Assembly (NCBI RefSeq): GCF_019973775.1
Contig: NZ_AP025032.1
Location: 3,348,001-3,412,000, forward strand
Origin: Aureimonas sp. SA4125
GTDB taxonomy: Bacteria; Pseudomonadota; Alphaproteobacteria; Rhizobiales; Rhizobiaceae
Length of the DNA stretch: 64,000 nt
Reading direction: 5' to 3'
Part shown: positions 15,540 to 26,123 of the stretch, piece after piece
Layout: every line of letters begins with the position of its first letter
Numbering within the stretch: position 1 is the stretch's first letter
Made by a program: the position numbers and the translations under genes
Notes under the pieces: generated by a model
The model's input: only the letters and a program-made list of their open reading frames with translations
What the model was told of the DNA's origin: nothing
Database searches by the model: none

Positions 15540-16211
15540 TTGCGCGTTGCGATCTACTTCACGCCGCCGGCCGCGGCCCCACTGGCGCGCGCGGCCGGCG
15601 AATGGCTCGGCCGCGACGCTTTTCACGGCGCCGCGACCCGGCCCGCCGATCCCGTCATCGACCCGCTCGTTGCCGGGCCCGCCCGCTACGGCTTTCACGC
15701 GACGATGCGCGCGCCCTTCACGCTGGCCAAAGGGTTCGACCTCGCGGAATTGGACGAGAGTCTGGCCGGCTTTGCCGCCGCGCGACAGGCTGTTCGCCTG
15801 CCCGCGATCCAGCTGGCGCGGCTCGGCCGGTTCTTCGCCCTGGTGCCTTCCGCACCGAGCCTCGACCTTGCCGAACTGGAAGCCGACACGGTGCGGACGT
15901 TCGAACCCTTTCGCCGCGCGGCGACCGACGCCGAGATCGCCAAGCGCCGGCCGCAGGATCTCAGCGAACGCCAGCGCACGCACCTCCGGGATTTCGGCTA
16001 CCCCTTTGTCTTCGAGGATTTCCGCTTCCACATGACCTTGACCGGTCCCGTCGACGAGGCGCAGACAGAGACCGTCCATGCCCTGCTGACCGATCGCTTC
16101 GCCGCCTTCGAAGGCGCCGCCCTGTTGGTCGACGGCCTCGCGCTGTTCGTCGAACCGGCTCCCGGCGAGCCTTTTCGCGTCCATTCGCTTCATCCCTTCG
16201 ACGCGCGTTGA
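15540..16211 (+). CDS. DUF1045 phosphonate-operon protein, 2H phosphoesterase-like
   Basis: This 223-residue protein has two HxT motifs, H53-A-T55 in YGFHATMRAPF and H164-M-T166 in RFHMTLTGP. These are the catalytic signature of the 2H phosphoesterase superfamily, which opens cyclic phosphates. DUF1045 proteins occur in C-P lyase operons but lack an established function. In this window there is no PhnP, the enzyme that opens phosphoribosyl 1,2-cyclic phosphate, so DUF1045 could perform that step (inference). The start is a TTG three bases after the phnE stop; no better in-frame ATG is near. Confidence 0.85.
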   Translation: MRVAIYFTPPAAAPLARAAGEWLGRDAFHGAATRPADPVIDPLVAGPARYGFHATMRAPFTLAKGFDLAELDESLAGFAAARQAVRLPAIQLARLGRFFALVPSAPSLDLAELEADTVRTFEPFRRAATDAEIAKRRPQDLSERQRTHLRDFGYPFVFEDFRFHMTLTGPVDEAQTETVHALLTDRFAAFEGAALLVDGLALFVEPAPGEPFRVHSLHPFDAR

Positions 16212-16235
16212 GCGTCCTCTGCCAGAGCTTTTTCG

Positions 16236-17369
16236 ATGTCCCATGAGACCGTACTTTCCAACGCCCGCATCGTCCTCTCCGACCGCGTCGTCGACGGCCA
16301 TCTCGTCCTGCGCGACGGTCTGATCACGGCCATCGGCGAGGGCCCGGCGACGGGCGAGGACATGGGCGGCGACACGCTCGTTCCCGGCCTCGTGGAACTT
16401 CACACGGACCACATCGAAGGCCACTATCTGCCGCGGCCGAAGGTGCGCTGGAACAAGCTCGCAGCGATCCAGGCGCATGACGCGCAGATCGCCTCCTCCG
16501 GTATCACCACCGTCTTCGACGCGCTGCGCGTCGGCATGGACGAGAATGCCGACATCGGCGCCCGCGACATGCGCGACATGGCCGACTCCATCGCGCGCTC
16601 TGTCGCCGAGGACCGGCTGCGCGCCGATCACTTCATCCATCTGCGCTGCGAGGTTTCGGCCGCGGACGTCGTCGAGGGCTTCGAGGCGATGATGGGCAAC
16701 GAACTGGTGAAGCTGGCCTCGCTGATGGATCACGCGCCCGGCCAGCGCCAGTTCGTCGACATCGAGACCTACCGTGCCTACTACCAGGGCAAGATGAAGC
16801 TGTCGGATGCCGAGTTCGACACTTTCTGCCGCCGCCGAATCGAGGAATCCGAGGCCAATGCGCCGGCGAGCCGCATCCACATTGCGGGCCGCTGCCGCGA
16901 GGAAGGCATCGCGCTGGCCTCGCACGACGACGCGACGCTTGCCCATGTCGCCGAAGCGATCAGCTTCGGCATCGCGCTGGCCGAATTCCCGACGACCATG
17001 GAGGCCGCGCGCGCCTCGCACGAGGCGGGGCTGAAGGTGCTGATGGGCGCGCCGAATGTCGTGCGCGGCGGCTCGCATTCGGGCAACATCTCGGCCTTCG
17101 ACCTTGGCAAGGCCGGCGTCCTCGACATTCTCTCCTCCGACTATGTGCCGTTCAGCCTGATCCAGGCGGCGTTCCAGCTCGGCGCAAACGAGGCCGACCT
17201 GCCGGCGGCGATCCGCCTGGTGACGAAGAACCCGGCCGACGCGGTGGGGCTCACCGATCGCGGCGAGATCGCCGTCGGCAAGCGCGCCGATCTCGTGCGC
17301 GTCCGGCCGGTGGCATCCGAGGCGCCGGTGGTGCGCGCCGTCCTCCGCGAGGGCCGCCGCGTTGCCTGA
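16236..17369 (+). CDS. phnM: PhnM, ribose 1-phosphonate triphosphate diphosphatase
   Basis: PhnM removes diphosphate from alpha-D-ribose 1-phosphonate 5-triphosphate, the substrate step before PhnJ. The 377-residue amidohydrolase-type protein has the metal motif ELHTDHIEGH and a C-terminal SSDYVPFSLIQAAFQL, plus DRGEIAVGKRADLVRV. It starts 24 bp after the DUF1045 gene and its end overlaps phnN by 8 bp. Confidence 0.95.
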   Translation: MSHETVLSNARIVLSDRVVDGHLVLRDGLITAIGEGPATGEDMGGDTLVPGLVELHTDHIEGHYLPRPKVRWNKLAAIQAHDAQIASSGITTVFDALRVGMDENADIGARDMRDMADSIARSVAEDRLRADHFIHLRCEVSAADVVEGFEAMMGNELVKLASLMDHAPGQRQFVDIETYRAYYQGKMKLSDAEFDTFCRRRIEESEANAPASRIHIAGRCREEGIALASHDDATLAHVAEAISFGIALAEFPTTMEAARASHEAGLKVLMGAPNVVRGGSHSGNISAFDLGKAGVLDILSSDYVPFSLIQAAFQLGANEADLPAAIRLVTKNPADAVGLTDRGEIAVGKRADLVRVRPVASEAPVVRAVLREGRRVA

Positions 17370-17955
17370 CGCTGTCGATGGTCGGATCCACGGTCCGTTC
17401 ATCGCCGTGGTCGGACCGAGCGGCGCCGGCAAGGACACGATCCTGGCACTGGCGCGGCCGCATCTGCGGCAAGACATCCGCTTTGCCCGCCGGGTGATTA
17501 CCCGGGTCTCGCAGGTCGAGGCGGAGGACCATGACTGTCTCGACGAAACAGCCTTCGAGGCCGCCGAGCGCGACGGTGCCTTCTGCCTCAGCTGGGCGGC
17601 CCATGGCCTGCGCTATGGCCTGCCCAGCTCGCTCGTCGCCCACTGCGAAGGCGGAAACGCCGTCGTCGCGAATGTCTCGCGCCGCGCGCTGGGCCCCGCT
17701 GCCGCGCGCTTTGCCGCGTTGCATGTCATCGAGATCACGGCGCCGCGGGCACTCCTCGTCCAGCGGATCGCCGCGCGTGGCCGTGAAAGCGCCGGAGAAA
17801 TCGAGGCGCGGCTGGCCCGGAACGTCGATCTCGACATCCCCGCGGGTGCCCACGGGCCGCACCGTATCGACAATTCGGGACGGGTCGAGGACGCTGCTGC
17901 CGATTTCGTCCGCCTCGTCGAAAGCCTCGCGCGCGACGCTGCGGCAGCGGTCTGA
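17362..17955 (+). CDS. phnN: PhnN, ribose 1,5-bisphosphate phosphokinase
   Basis: PhnN phosphorylates ribose 1,5-bisphosphate to PRPP, the last step that returns C-P lyase carbon to metabolism. The 197-residue P-loop kinase has GPSGAGKDT near residue 19 and the family block FCLSWAAHGLRYGLP. It begins at a TTG inside the end of phnM, indicating coupled translation. It ends the phn cluster and is convergent with the TetR gene. Confidence 0.93.
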   Translation: MPDAVDGRIHGPFIAVVGPSGAGKDTILALARPHLRQDIRFARRVITRVSQVEAEDHDCLDETAFEAAERDGAFCLSWAAHGLRYGLPSSLVAHCEGGNAVVANVSRRALGPAAARFAALHVIEITAPRALLVQRIAARGRESAGEIEARLARNVDLDIPAGAHGPHRIDNSGRVEDAAADFVRLVESLARDAAAAV

Positions 17956-17968
17956 GGCTCTTCTCTCT

Positions 17969-18580
17969 TCAGGCGCGAAAACTGTCGAAGAGACCGTCCA
18001 TCAGGGGCGTTGCCGTCGCGAGCAGGTCGAACTCCTGCTCCAACCGCAACCATTCCGAAAACAGGCCGACAATCGCGCAGAAATAGGCGTTGGCTGCCAG
18101 TGCCGGCGTCCAGGCCCGTCCGAGCCGACCGAGCAGCGCCGCCCGCTCGAAGACTTCGATGAGAACGCGCTTCATCCGGTCGTCGTCGGCCCGGCGGCTG
18201 ACCAGCGCCTCGCGCATCTCGCCGACATACTCGCATCGCAATAAAATGATGGTGTAGACGCGTTGCGCCCGCGCGTCCGTGGCAAAGCCCCTGATCGCGT
18301 CGAGCGTCGTGGTGTAAAGAAGATCAAGGCAACTGTCCGAGTGGGTCATCTCGCCGGAGTGGAAAAACGTCTCCTGCGGCAGCCGCGCCCTGTCCTGCAT
18401 GGCCTTGAAGAGGTCGACCTTGCCGGAGAAGTGCCAGTAGATGGCGCCGCGCGTCACCTTGGCGGCCGCTGCGATCTGGGCCAGCGACGTCTGGCCGACG
18501 CCGCGTTCGAAGAACACGGCTTCGGCCGCGTCGAGGATCGCGGCGCGGGTTTCGAGGGCTTCTTCCTTGGTACGGCGCAC
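17969..18580 (-). CDS. TetR/AcrR-family repressor of an RND pump
   Basis: The N-terminal helix-turn-helix (TSLAQIAAAAKVTRGAIYWHFSGKVDLF) and the C-terminal ligand domain match AcrR/TtgR-type regulators that repress RND multidrug pumps until a drug-like ligand binds. The GTG start at 18580 follows an AAGGAGG ribosome site, four bases away, giving 203 residues. It is divergent from the RND membrane fusion gene, with an AcrR-type operator between them. Confidence 0.9.
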   Translation of the reverse strand: MRRTKEEALETRAAILDAAEAVFFERGVGQTSLAQIAAAAKVTRGAIYWHFSGKVDLFKAMQDRARLPQETFFHSGEMTHSDSCLDLLYTTTLDAIRGFATDARAQRVYTIILLRCEYVGEMREALVSRRADDDRMKRVLIEVFERAALLGRLGRAWTPALAANAYFCAIVGLFSEWLRLEQEFDLLATATPLMDGLFDSFRA

Positions 18581-18593
18581 GGGGCCTCCTTGC

Positions 18594-18615
18594 TTACATG
18601 CATCTATGAATGTAA
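18594..18615. promoter_or_regulatory. AcrR-type operator between tetR and RND genes
   Basis: Inverted arms TTACAT and ATGTAA are separated by 10 bp containing CATCTATG. This resembles the known AcrR operator, with its TACAT...CAT and TGAATGTA blocks. It lies between the divergent TetR and RND membrane fusion starts, where repression of both is expected. Confidence 0.55.
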
Positions 18616-18664
18616 TGATGCTGCATTGCAATAGGCCGCATTGCCGTCCGACTCGGGTTCCGTC

Positions 18665-19996
18665 ATGAAATTGCTTGGTTTTTCGACACTCCGTGCGGCG
18701 CTGCTTCTGGCCGCGCTGGCGCCCGCCGCGGCCCATGGCCAGGCTCCCGGCGGGGCTGCCCCGCCGCCCCCCGTCGTGACGGTCGAGACGATCGCGACAA
18801 AGACGCTGCCGATTTCCTACGAATATGCCGGGCGCGTTGCCGCCTCGCGGGAAGTCGAGGTTCGCGCACGCGTGGCGGGCATTCTCCTCGACCGCGCCTT
18901 CGTCGAAGGTGCGCGCGTCGCGCCGAACCAGGTGCTGTTCCGGATCGACCCGCGCGAATTCGAGGCGCAGGTCGCGCTCGCCCAGGCGCAGTTGCAGCAG
19001 CAGCAGGCGACTCTCGGCCAGGCGCAACGGACCGAGGAACGCCAGCGCGCCCTGACCTCCCGCGGCGCCGCGTCCACCGCGACGCTCGACGACGCGACAT
19101 CGAGCCGGGAACTTGCCGAAGCGCAGGTCGCGGCGGCCGAGGCCAGCCTCCAGACTGCAAGACTGTCTCTCGCCTATGCGACCGTCACCGCCCCCGCCGG
19201 CGGCGTCACGACCCTCGACCAGGTTCCGGAGGGCAGCCTGATCACGGTCAATTCCCTGCTCACCAAGATCTCCCAGCTCGACCCGATCTACGTGAACTTT
19301 TCCGCGGCCGACACCGAGGCGATCGCCATCCGGCAGCTCGTCGAAAATGGCGCGGGCAACCGCAACGACCTCAGCGTCGAGGTCTCCTTCGGCGATGGCG
19401 GCGTCTACGCACAGAAGGGCACGATCGACTTCACCGCATCCAGCATCGATACGGAGACGGGCACGATCCTGTCGCGCGCCGTCCTCCCGAACCCCGACAC
19501 CCGGCTCATCCCGGGTCAGTTCGTCCGGGTGAACATCTCCGGCCTGAAGCTCGAAGACGCCGTTACCATCCCGACGGAAGCCCTGATGCAGGGACCGCAG
19601 GGGCCGTTCGTCTTCACTGTCGACGACAAGAACGTGGTTGGGGTCCGTCCGATCAAGATTGGCCGGGAACTGGATGGCGAGATCCTCGTCACCGAGGGTC
19701 TCGACAATGGCGACCGCATCATTACCGAGGGCGTCGTGAAGGCGCGGCCGGGCTCGCCGGTCAATCCGGGCGACGGCGGCGCGACCCCGGCTGCCGGTGC
19801 ACCCGCAGCGAGCGCGCCGGCATCTGCAGGCGAAGCCGACGCAGCCGAGGCCTCGACCGGGGCGGCCGAGACGGCACCGGCTGCCGCTTCCGAAAATGCC
19901 GCGCCGGCCGCGGGCGGGACACCCGCAGCCGCCGAAGCGGGCGAACCCGGCAAGGCCGATGGTGCCGCCGCACCGGCGACGGAGACCGCGCAGTGA
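18665..19996 (+). CDS. RND efflux periplasmic adaptor (AcrA/MexA type)
   Basis: The 443-residue protein has a signal peptide (about residues 1-26), a lipoyl half-motif ([25 protein letters not shown]), a coiled-coil hairpin ([25 protein letters not shown]) and beta-barrel segments ([17 protein letters not shown]). It links an inner-membrane RND pump to an outer-membrane channel. No lipobox cysteine is seen. Residues from about 370 on are an unusual Ala/Pro/Gly-rich tail rich in low-complexity repeats. The end overlaps the permease start by 4 bp. Confidence 0.93.
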   Translation: MKLLGFSTLRAALLLAALAPAAAHGQAPGGAAPPPPVVTVETIATKTLPISYEYAGRVAASREVEVRARVAGILLDRAFVEGARVAPNQVLFRIDPREFEAQVALAQAQLQQQQATLGQAQRTEERQRALTSRGAASTATLDDATSSRELAEAQVAAAEASLQTARLSLAYATVTAPAGGVTTLDQVPEGSLITVNSLLTKISQLDPIYVNFSAADTEAIAIRQLVENGAGNRNDLSVEVSFGDGGVYAQKGTIDFTASSIDTETGTILSRAVLPNPDTRLIPGQFVRVNISGLKLEDAVTIPTEALMQGPQGPFVFTVDDKNVVGVRPIKIGRELDGEILVTEGLDNGDRIITEGVVKARPGSPVNPGDGGATPAAGAPAASAPASAGEADAAEASTGAAETAPAAASENAAPAAGGTPAAAEAGEPGKADGAAAPATETAQ

Positions 19997-22900
19997 ATTC
20001 CCGCTTCTTCGTCGACCATCCGGTCTTTGCCTCCGTCATCTCCATCGTCATCGTGCTCGCCGGCGTCATGGCCCTGCGATCCCTTCCGATCGAGCAGTAC
20101 CCGCAGCTCGTGCCGCCCGAAGTGGTGGTGACGGCAAGCTATCCCGGCGCCAGCGCCGAGACTCTCGCCCAGACCGTCGCCGCTCCGCTCGAGCAGCAGA
20201 TCAACGGCGTCGAGGGCATGATCTACATGAAGTCGACGAATTCCTCGTCGGGCTCGTCCTCGGTCACCGTCACCTTCGCCAGCGGCACCGATCCCGACCA
20301 GGCGACGATCAACGTCAACAACCGCGTGCAGCAGGCGGTTTCGTCGCTGCCGACGGAGGTGCAGCGTCTCGGCGTGACGGTCGTCAAACGGTCCTCGTCG
20401 ATCCTCGCCGTCCTCACCATGACCTCGCAGGATCCGCGCTACGACGCGACCTACGTCTCCAACTATGCCCTTCTCTACATCCTCGACGAGCTGAAGCGGT
20501 TGCCGGGCATCGGCGAGGCGCAGCTTTTCGGCCAGCGCAACTATTCCATGCGCATCTGGCTGCGGCCGGACCAGCTTGCCCAGTACGACCTGACGCCGAC
20601 GAATGTCGCCGACGCGATCCGCGAGCAGAACGCGCAGTTCGCTGCAGGCCAGTTCGGCGCCGAGCCGAATGCCGGCCCGCTGGCCTTCACCTATTCGGTC
20701 ACCACGGCCGGACGACTGCCCGATGTGCAGGCGTTCGAGAACATCATCCTGAAGTCCAACGCGAACGCCTCCTCGCTTCTCCTGAAGGATGTGGCGCGGG
20801 TCGAACTCGGCGCCCAGGACTACGGCTTCAACGCCACCTACAACGGCGATTCCACCGTGCCGATCGGCATCTATCTCCAGCCCGGCGCCAATGCCCTGGA
20901 CACGCTGGCCGGCGTGCGCACCCGCATGGACGAGCTCAGTCAGTCGTTCCCGGACGGCGTCCAGTACGCGATCCCCTACGACACGACGAAATTCATCTCC
21001 GCATCGATCGAGGAGGTGATCATCACCTTCATCGAGGCGATGGTCCTGGTCTTCATCGTGGTCTTCGTCTTTCTGCAGAGCTTCCGCGCGACGCTGATCC
21101 CGATGATCGCGGTGCCGGTGTCGATCATCGGCACTTTCGGCATGCTCCTGGTGCTCGGCTTCTCTATCAACCTGCTGACGCTGTTTGCGCTGGTGCTGGC
21201 CATCGGCATCGTCGTCGACGACGCCATCGTCGTTCTCGAGAACGTCGAGCGCATCATGACCAGCGAGGGCCTGCCGCCGAAGGAGGCGACGGCCAAGGCG
21301 ATGAGCGAGGTGACGAGCCCGGTCATCGCGATCGTTCTGGTGCTTTGCGCGGTGTTCATCCCGGTCGCGTTCCTGGGCGGGCTCGCCGGCACGATGTACC
21401 GCCAGTTCGCGGTGACCATCGCCGTCTCGGTGACGATCTCCGGCATCGTGGCGCTGACGCTGACGCCCGCCCTTTGCGGCCTGATCTTGAAGCAGACGCA
21501 CGGCAAGCCCTGGGCGCCGTTCCGCTGGTTCAACACCGGCTTCGGCAAGCTCACCGACGGCTACGGCGCCGTCGTCGGCTTCCTGATGCGCCACGCGATC
21601 CTCGCTTTGGTGCTCGTCGCCGCCATGTCCGGCGGCACCTATTACCTGTTCACGACCCTCCCCGGCTCGCTCGTCCCCGACGAGGACCAGGGATCGAACT
21701 TCGTCGTCGGCATCCTGCCGCCGGCGGCCTCGCTGGCCAGAACCACCGCCGCCATGGCCGATGTCAGCCGGAACATCCGCGCCAACCCCGCGGTCGCCGA
21801 CGTCGTCGCCTTTGCCGGCTTCGATCTTCTCGCCGGATCGCAGAAGACCAGCGCCGGCGTCGCCTTCGTCACCTTGAAGGACTGGTCCGAGCGCACCGAC
21901 CCGTCCGAGGATGGGCGCAACCTGCCGGGCGCCTTCATGGGCGCCAATGCCGGCATCAAGGACGCGATGGTGCTCGCCTTCAACCCGCCGCCGATCCAGG
22001 GGCTGTCGACCACCGGCGGCTTCGATCTCTATGTCCAGGATCGCGGCGGCGCCGGCGCCAACGCGCTGATCCAGGCGACCGACGCCATGGTCGCCGCCGC
22101 CGCCAAGCGGCCGGAACTTGCCGGCGTTCGCTCCAGCTTCAGCGCCAGCGTTCCGCAGTACAGGATCGATGTCGACCGCGAGAAGGCCAAGGCCCTCGAC
22201 GTGCCGATCGCTCAGATCTTCACCACCATGCAGGCGACCTTCGGCAGTCTCTATGTCAACGACTTCACGCTTCTGGGCCGCAACTACCAGGTCTCGCTGC
22301 AGTCGGAAGCGAAGTTTCGCGAGCGCCCGGAGGATCTGAAATACGTTTTCGTGCAGGCCAATTCCGGTGCGATGATCCCCCTCGACACGCTGCTGAAGGT
22401 CGAGCGCGTCGTCGGCCCGGACCTCATCGAGCGCTACAACGCCTTCACGTCGGCCAAGGTCAGCGGCGGACCCGCCCCCGGCTTTTCCTCGGGACAGGCC
22501 CTCGAGGCGATGCAGCAGCTGGCGGCGGACCTGCCGGACGGCTTCGACATCGCCTGGACGGGATCGGCCTACCAGGAGATCTCGACGAGCGGGACCGGCG
22601 GCATCGCGATCGGCTTCGGCATCCTGATGGTTTTCCTGATCCTGGCGGCGCAGTACGAGAAATGGTCGCTGCCGATCGCCGTGATCCTCGCCGTTCCCTT
22701 CGCCATGTTCGGCGCCTTGCTGGCGATCTACCTTCGCGGCCTCGAGAACGACGTCTATTTCCAGATCGGCCTGGTGACGCTGGTCGGCCTCGCGGCGAAG
22801 AACGCGATCCTGATCGTCGAATTCGCGGTCCTGAAGCGGGACGAAGGCCTCAGCGCCTACGACGCCGCGCTGCAGGGCGCCAAGCTGCGCTTCCGCCCGA

Positions 22901-23139
22901 TCATCATGACCTCGCTCGCCTTCATCCTCGGCGTCGTGCCGCTGGCGATCTCGACCGGGGCAGGCTCCGCCAGCCGGCATTCGATCGGCACCGGCGTCAT
23001 CGGGGGCATGCTGTTTGCGACCTTCGTCGCGATCTTCTTCATCCCGCTGTTCTACAAGCTGCTGGCGGGCAAGCAGCCGGCACCCAAGGCAGCATCGGGC
23101 GAGGGACCGAAACAGGAGCATGCGCCGGCGGCCGTCTGA
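19993..23139 (+). CDS. RND multidrug efflux permease (AcrB/MexB type)
   Basis: This 1048-residue inner-membrane transporter is of the HAE1 type. It has an N-terminal helix ([20 protein letters not shown]), the proton-relay double Asp in TM4 ([16 protein letters not shown]) and a second transmembrane half ([12 protein letters not shown]). It expels hydrophobic drugs or toxic compounds in exchange for protons. The start is a GTG overlapping the adaptor gene. No outer-membrane factor follows, so it probably shares a TolC-type channel encoded elsewhere. Confidence 0.95.
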   Translation: MNSRFFVDHPVFASVISIVIVLAGVMALRSLPIEQYPQLVPPEVVVTASYPGASAETLAQTVAAPLEQQINGVEGMIYMKSTNSSSGSSSVTVTFASGTDPDQATINVNNRVQQAVSSLPTEVQRLGVTVVKRSSSILAVLTMTSQDPRYDATYVSNYALLYILDELKRLPGIGEAQLFGQRNYSMRIWLRPDQLAQYDLTPTNVADAIREQNAQFAAGQFGAEPNAGPLAFTYSVTTAGRLPDVQAFENIILKSNANASSLLLKDVARVELGAQDYGFNATYNGDSTVPIGIYLQPGANALDTLAGVRTRMDELSQSFPDGVQYAIPYDTTKFISASIEEVIITFIEAMVLVFIVVFVFLQSFRATLIPMIAVPVSIIGTFGMLLVLGFSINLLTLFALVLAIGIVVDDAIVVLENVERIMTSEGLPPKEATAKAMSEVTSPVIAIVLVLCAVFIPVAFLGGLAGTMYRQFAVTIAVSVTISGIVALTLTPALCGLILKQTHGKPWAPFRWFNTGFGKLTDGYGAVVGFLMRHAILALVLVAAMSGGTYYLFTTLPGSLVPDEDQGSNFVVGILPPAASLARTTAAMADVSRNIRANPAVADVVAFAGFDLLAGSQKTSAGVAFVTLKDWSERTDPSEDGRNLPGAFMGANAGIKDAMVLAFNPPPIQGLSTTGGFDLYVQDRGGAGANALIQATDAMVAAAAKRPELAGVRSSFSASVPQYRIDVDREKAKALDVPIAQIFTTMQATFGSLYVNDFTLLGRNYQVSLQSEAKFRERPEDLKYVFVQANSGAMIPLDTLLKVERVVGPDLIERYNAFTSAKVSGGPAPGFSSGQALEAMQQLAADLPDGFDIAWTGSAYQEISTSGTGGIAIGFGILMVFLILAAQYEKWSLPIAVILAVPFAMFGALLAIYLRGLENDVYFQIGLVTLVGLAAKNAILIVEFAVLKRDEGLSAYDAALQGAKLRFRPIIMTSLAFILGVVPLAISTGAGSASRHSIGTGVIGGMLFATFVAIFFIPLFYKLLAGKQPAPKAASGEGPKQEHAPAAV

Positions 23140-23398
23140 GCCTCCCTTTCGCGGTGTCCTGTCGCGGCAGAGAGATTGCCACCGCTCCGATGCGATCGAA
23201 TGGTCACAGCGGCCGCGGCTCTCTCCGCATGCGCGGCCTGCAGGCAAGCTTGAGGGTTGCGCTGCACCCAGACTACGACTAGCAAGCACCCCAAACGCCG
23301 AACCGGCGACTCCTTCCCTTGGTCATTCGATGCTATGACCTGCTCGAAGCGTCAAAGGTCCGCCCTTCTCGGGGCGCCGTGATGCCGGAGAACGATGC

Positions 23399-25294
23399 TT
23401 GGCCACTGATACCGAAATGGGGCATGCCGCACGCGAGCCGGCCCATCCGCGCGAATTCAGGACCTTGCTGCTCGGATGTATCGGCGTCGTCTACGGCGAC
23501 ATAGGTACCAGCCCGCTCTACGCCCTGCGCGAAGCCTTGGTGCATGCGAGCGGCGACGGTCTCGTCGATCAGGAGGTGATCGGCGTCGTCTCGATGCTGA
23601 TCTGGTCGCTGACACTGATCGTCACCATCAAATACGTGCTTCTCATCCTGAATGCCGACAACAATGGCGAGGGTGGCATCCTGTCCTTGATCGCCTTGGC
23701 GATGAAGGCGATGGGGCGGCGCACCTTCCTCATCGTCATCGGCATCATCGGCGCCTCGCTCTTCTACGGCGACGCGGTGATCACGCCGGCGATTTCGGTG
23801 ATGTCGGCGATCGAAGGCCTGAAGCTGATAACGCCGCGCTTCGACGGCTGGGTCCTGCCGATCACGACCGTCATCCTCTGCCTTCTCTTCTTCGTCCAGA
23901 GCCGCGGGACCGGCAAGATCGCGACCTATTTCGGCCCGATCACGCTGGTCTGGTTCGTGGTGATGGGCATTCTCGGGCTCATCCACATCGGCGACCAACC
24001 GGATATCCTGGCGGCTCTCAACCCGATGCGGGCCGTCACCATGATCATCGACCACGGCTGGCTGTCGCTCATCATCCTGGGCTCGGTCTTCCTGGCCATT
24101 ACCGGCGCGGAAGCGCTGTACACCGACATGGGGCATTTCGGCCGCAAGCCCATTCGCTTTGCGTGGTTCGGCCTGGTGTTTCCCGCCCTGTTGCTGAACT
24201 ATCTCGGCCAGGGCGCGCTGATCATGTCGAAGCCGCAGTCTCTGGAAAATCCCTTCTTCCTGCTGGCGCCGGATTGGGCCCTGTTGCCGCTGGTAATTCT
24301 CGCGACCGTCGCCACCGTCATCGCCAGCCAGGCGGTCATCACCGGTGCCTTCTCGCTGACCCAGCAGGCGATCCAGCTCGGCTTCCTGCCACGGCTCGAG
24401 ATCCGGCACACCTCGGAGGAGCAGTTCGGGCAGATCTATATTCCGAAGGTCAACGCATTCCTGTTCATCGGCGTGATGATCCTCGTCTGGACCTTCCAGT
24501 CTTCCGGCGCGCTGGCCAATGCCTATGGCATCGCCGTCACGGGCGACATGGTCGTGACCTCGATCCTCGGCTTCCTCGTCTTCTGGAAATGCTGGAAATG
24601 GTCGCCCTGGCTCGCGGCCGCCGTGATGGTGCCGCTTCTGTCGCTCGAACTCATCTTCCTGTCCTCCAACATGTTGAAGATCCTCGATGGCGGCTACGCG
24701 CCCCTGGGGCTCGCGGTGATCCTGTCGCTGATCATGTGGACATGGATCCGCGGCACGCGCATCGCCTACGGCAAGGCACACCGCGAGAGCATAGCCCTCA
24801 GCGACCTGACGCGGATGCTGGAGAAATCGAAACCGATGCGCGCGCGCGGAACCGCCGTGTTCCTCACCTCCGACACCGAGCTGGCGCCCAGCGCGTTGAT
24901 GCACAATCTCAAGCACAACGGCGTCATTCACGAGCGCAACATCATCATGACCATCAAGGTCGAGAACGTTCCGCGCATCCGGCTCGAGGACCGCGTACAG
25001 ATCGAGGAGGTCTCGGAACTCTTCACCCGCGTCTTCCTCACCTACGGCTACATGGAGGAGCCGAACGTGCCGAAGGCGCTGTCGCTCGCCAAGAAGAAAG
25101 GGCTGAAGTTCGAGATCATGTCGACCTCGTTCTTCCTCTCCCGGCGCGCCTTCCGGGCGACCTCGCAGGACGGAATGCCGCTCTGGCAGGACCGGCTCTA
25201 CATCTCCATGGCGCTTTCCGCCGCCGACACCTCGGGCTTTTATTGCCTCCCCACCAATCGGGTCGTCGAGATGGGACAACAATTCACAATTTAG
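23399..25294 (+). CDS. kup: Kup, low-affinity potassium uptake transporter
   Basis: The 631-residue membrane protein carries the Kup signature GVVYGDIGTSPLYAL near residue 30 and the family blocks ILNADNNGEGGILSLIALA and SLFYGDAVITPAISVMSAIEG. Kup is a proton-potassium symporter. A long cytoplasmic C-terminal part follows the 12 membrane segments. The TTG start has a GGAG site eight bases upstream; an ATG at 23417 is an alternative that would shorten it by six residues. It stands in a separate unit from the RND genes. Confidence 0.92.
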   Translation: MATDTEMGHAAREPAHPREFRTLLLGCIGVVYGDIGTSPLYALREALVHASGDGLVDQEVIGVVSMLIWSLTLIVTIKYVLLILNADNNGEGGILSLIALAMKAMGRRTFLIVIGIIGASLFYGDAVITPAISVMSAIEGLKLITPRFDGWVLPITTVILCLLFFVQSRGTGKIATYFGPITLVWFVVMGILGLIHIGDQPDILAALNPMRAVTMIIDHGWLSLIILGSVFLAITGAEALYTDMGHFGRKPIRFAWFGLVFPALLLNYLGQGALIMSKPQSLENPFFLLAPDWALLPLVILATVATVIASQAVITGAFSLTQQAIQLGFLPRLEIRHTSEEQFGQIYIPKVNAFLFIGVMILVWTFQSSGALANAYGIAVTGDMVVTSILGFLVFWKCWKWSPWLAAAVMVPLLSLELIFLSSNMLKILDGGYAPLGLAVILSLIMWTWIRGTRIAYGKAHRESIALSDLTRMLEKSKPMRARGTAVFLTSDTELAPSALMHNLKHNGVIHERNIIMTIKVENVPRIRLEDRVQIEEVSELFTRVFLTYGYMEEPNVPKALSLAKKKGLKFEIMSTSFFLSRRAFRATSQDGMPLWQDRLYISMALSAADTSGFYCLPTNRVVEMGQQFTI

Positions 25295-25337
25295 AGTCAT
25301 GCTTGTGTTCTAAAGCTCAGGCCGTAGGGATCCTGGA

Positions 25338-26123
25338 ATGCACGTGATCGATCGAGCAGAGGCTGGCGAACGCGCCGGGACGGGCCTCGACGGCGCCGAT
25401 CACGGGGATGACGGCTGCCTGCGGGAGGCCGTCGTGGGCCACCCTGTGCAAAACGATGCCGATGTGGCGACGCCTCTTGAGACGGAAAGCGCACCCGCCG
25501 CTTTGGAGAGCCTGGCGCTCAGCAAGCGCAAGCTTGCCGAAATCCTGGTCGACATCGCCGAAGATACCACGCGCGAACGCGTCTCCGTTGCCGACCTTCT
25601 TCTCGCCATGCAGGACCGCGCCTTCGGTGCGCTGATGCTCATCTTCGCGATGCCGAATGCCTTGCCGACACCGCCCGGCACCTCGGCCATCCTCGGCGCG
25701 CCGCTGGTCTTTCTCGCGGCCCAGCTGATGTTCGGTCGAAAACCCTGGCTTCCCAAGGTGATCGCCAATCGCTCGATGTCGCGGACGGACTTTGCCGCGA
25801 TGATCGGCAAGGTCGCACCCTGGATCACACGCGCCGAAAAGCTTTTGAGACCCCGGCTTGTCGTCGTGGCACGTCCGCCGGCGGAATATCTGATCGGCGC
25901 GCTGTGCCTGTTGATGGCGACGATCCTGATTCTTCCCATTCCGCTCGGCAACATGCTTCCAGCTTTCACCATCTGCCTTTTTTCGCTCGGGCTGCTCGAG
26001 CGCGACGGCATTTGGATCCTTGCCGGCGCAGCGACATCCATCGTCTCCGTGGTGCTCGTTTCCGGCGTCCTGTTCGCGCTGTTCAAGGGCGCCGTCTTCG
26101 TCTTCACCAACGCCTTCCTGTAG
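25338..26123 (+). CDS. exoD: ExoD-family exopolysaccharide synthesis membrane protein
   Basis: This 261-residue protein matches ExoD: a conserved block RVSVADLLLAMQDRAFGALMLIFAMPNALPTPPGTSAILGAPLVFLAAQLMFG, followed by several hydrophobic segments in the C-terminal half. ExoD affects exopolysaccharide and alkali tolerance in rhizobia. Its mechanism is not known. The N-terminal 60 residues are acidic and variable. It follows kup by 43 bp, on the same strand, and could be co-transcribed. Confidence 0.85.
   Translation: MHVIDRAEAGERAGTGLDGADHGDDGCLREAVVGHPVQNDADVATPLETESAPAALESLALSKRKLAEILVDIAEDTTRERVSVADLLLAMQDRAFGALMLIFAMPNALPTPPGTSAILGAPLVFLAAQLMFGRKPWLPKVIANRSMSRTDFAAMIGKVAPWITRAEKLLRPRLVVVARPPAEYLIGALCLLMATILILPIPLGNMLPAFTICLFSLGLLERDGIWILAGAATSIVSVVLVSGVLFALFKGAVFVFTNAFL

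Noticed and set aside
14700..17477. A 925-codon antisense frame opposite phnE-DUF1045-phnM
   Set aside because: It crosses several well-conserved genes on the other strand and has no domain of its own.
19516..23289. A 1257-codon antisense frame opposite the first RND permease
   Set aside because: It is His/Asp/Arg-rich shadow sequence without a recognisable domain; the plus-strand RND permease is certain.
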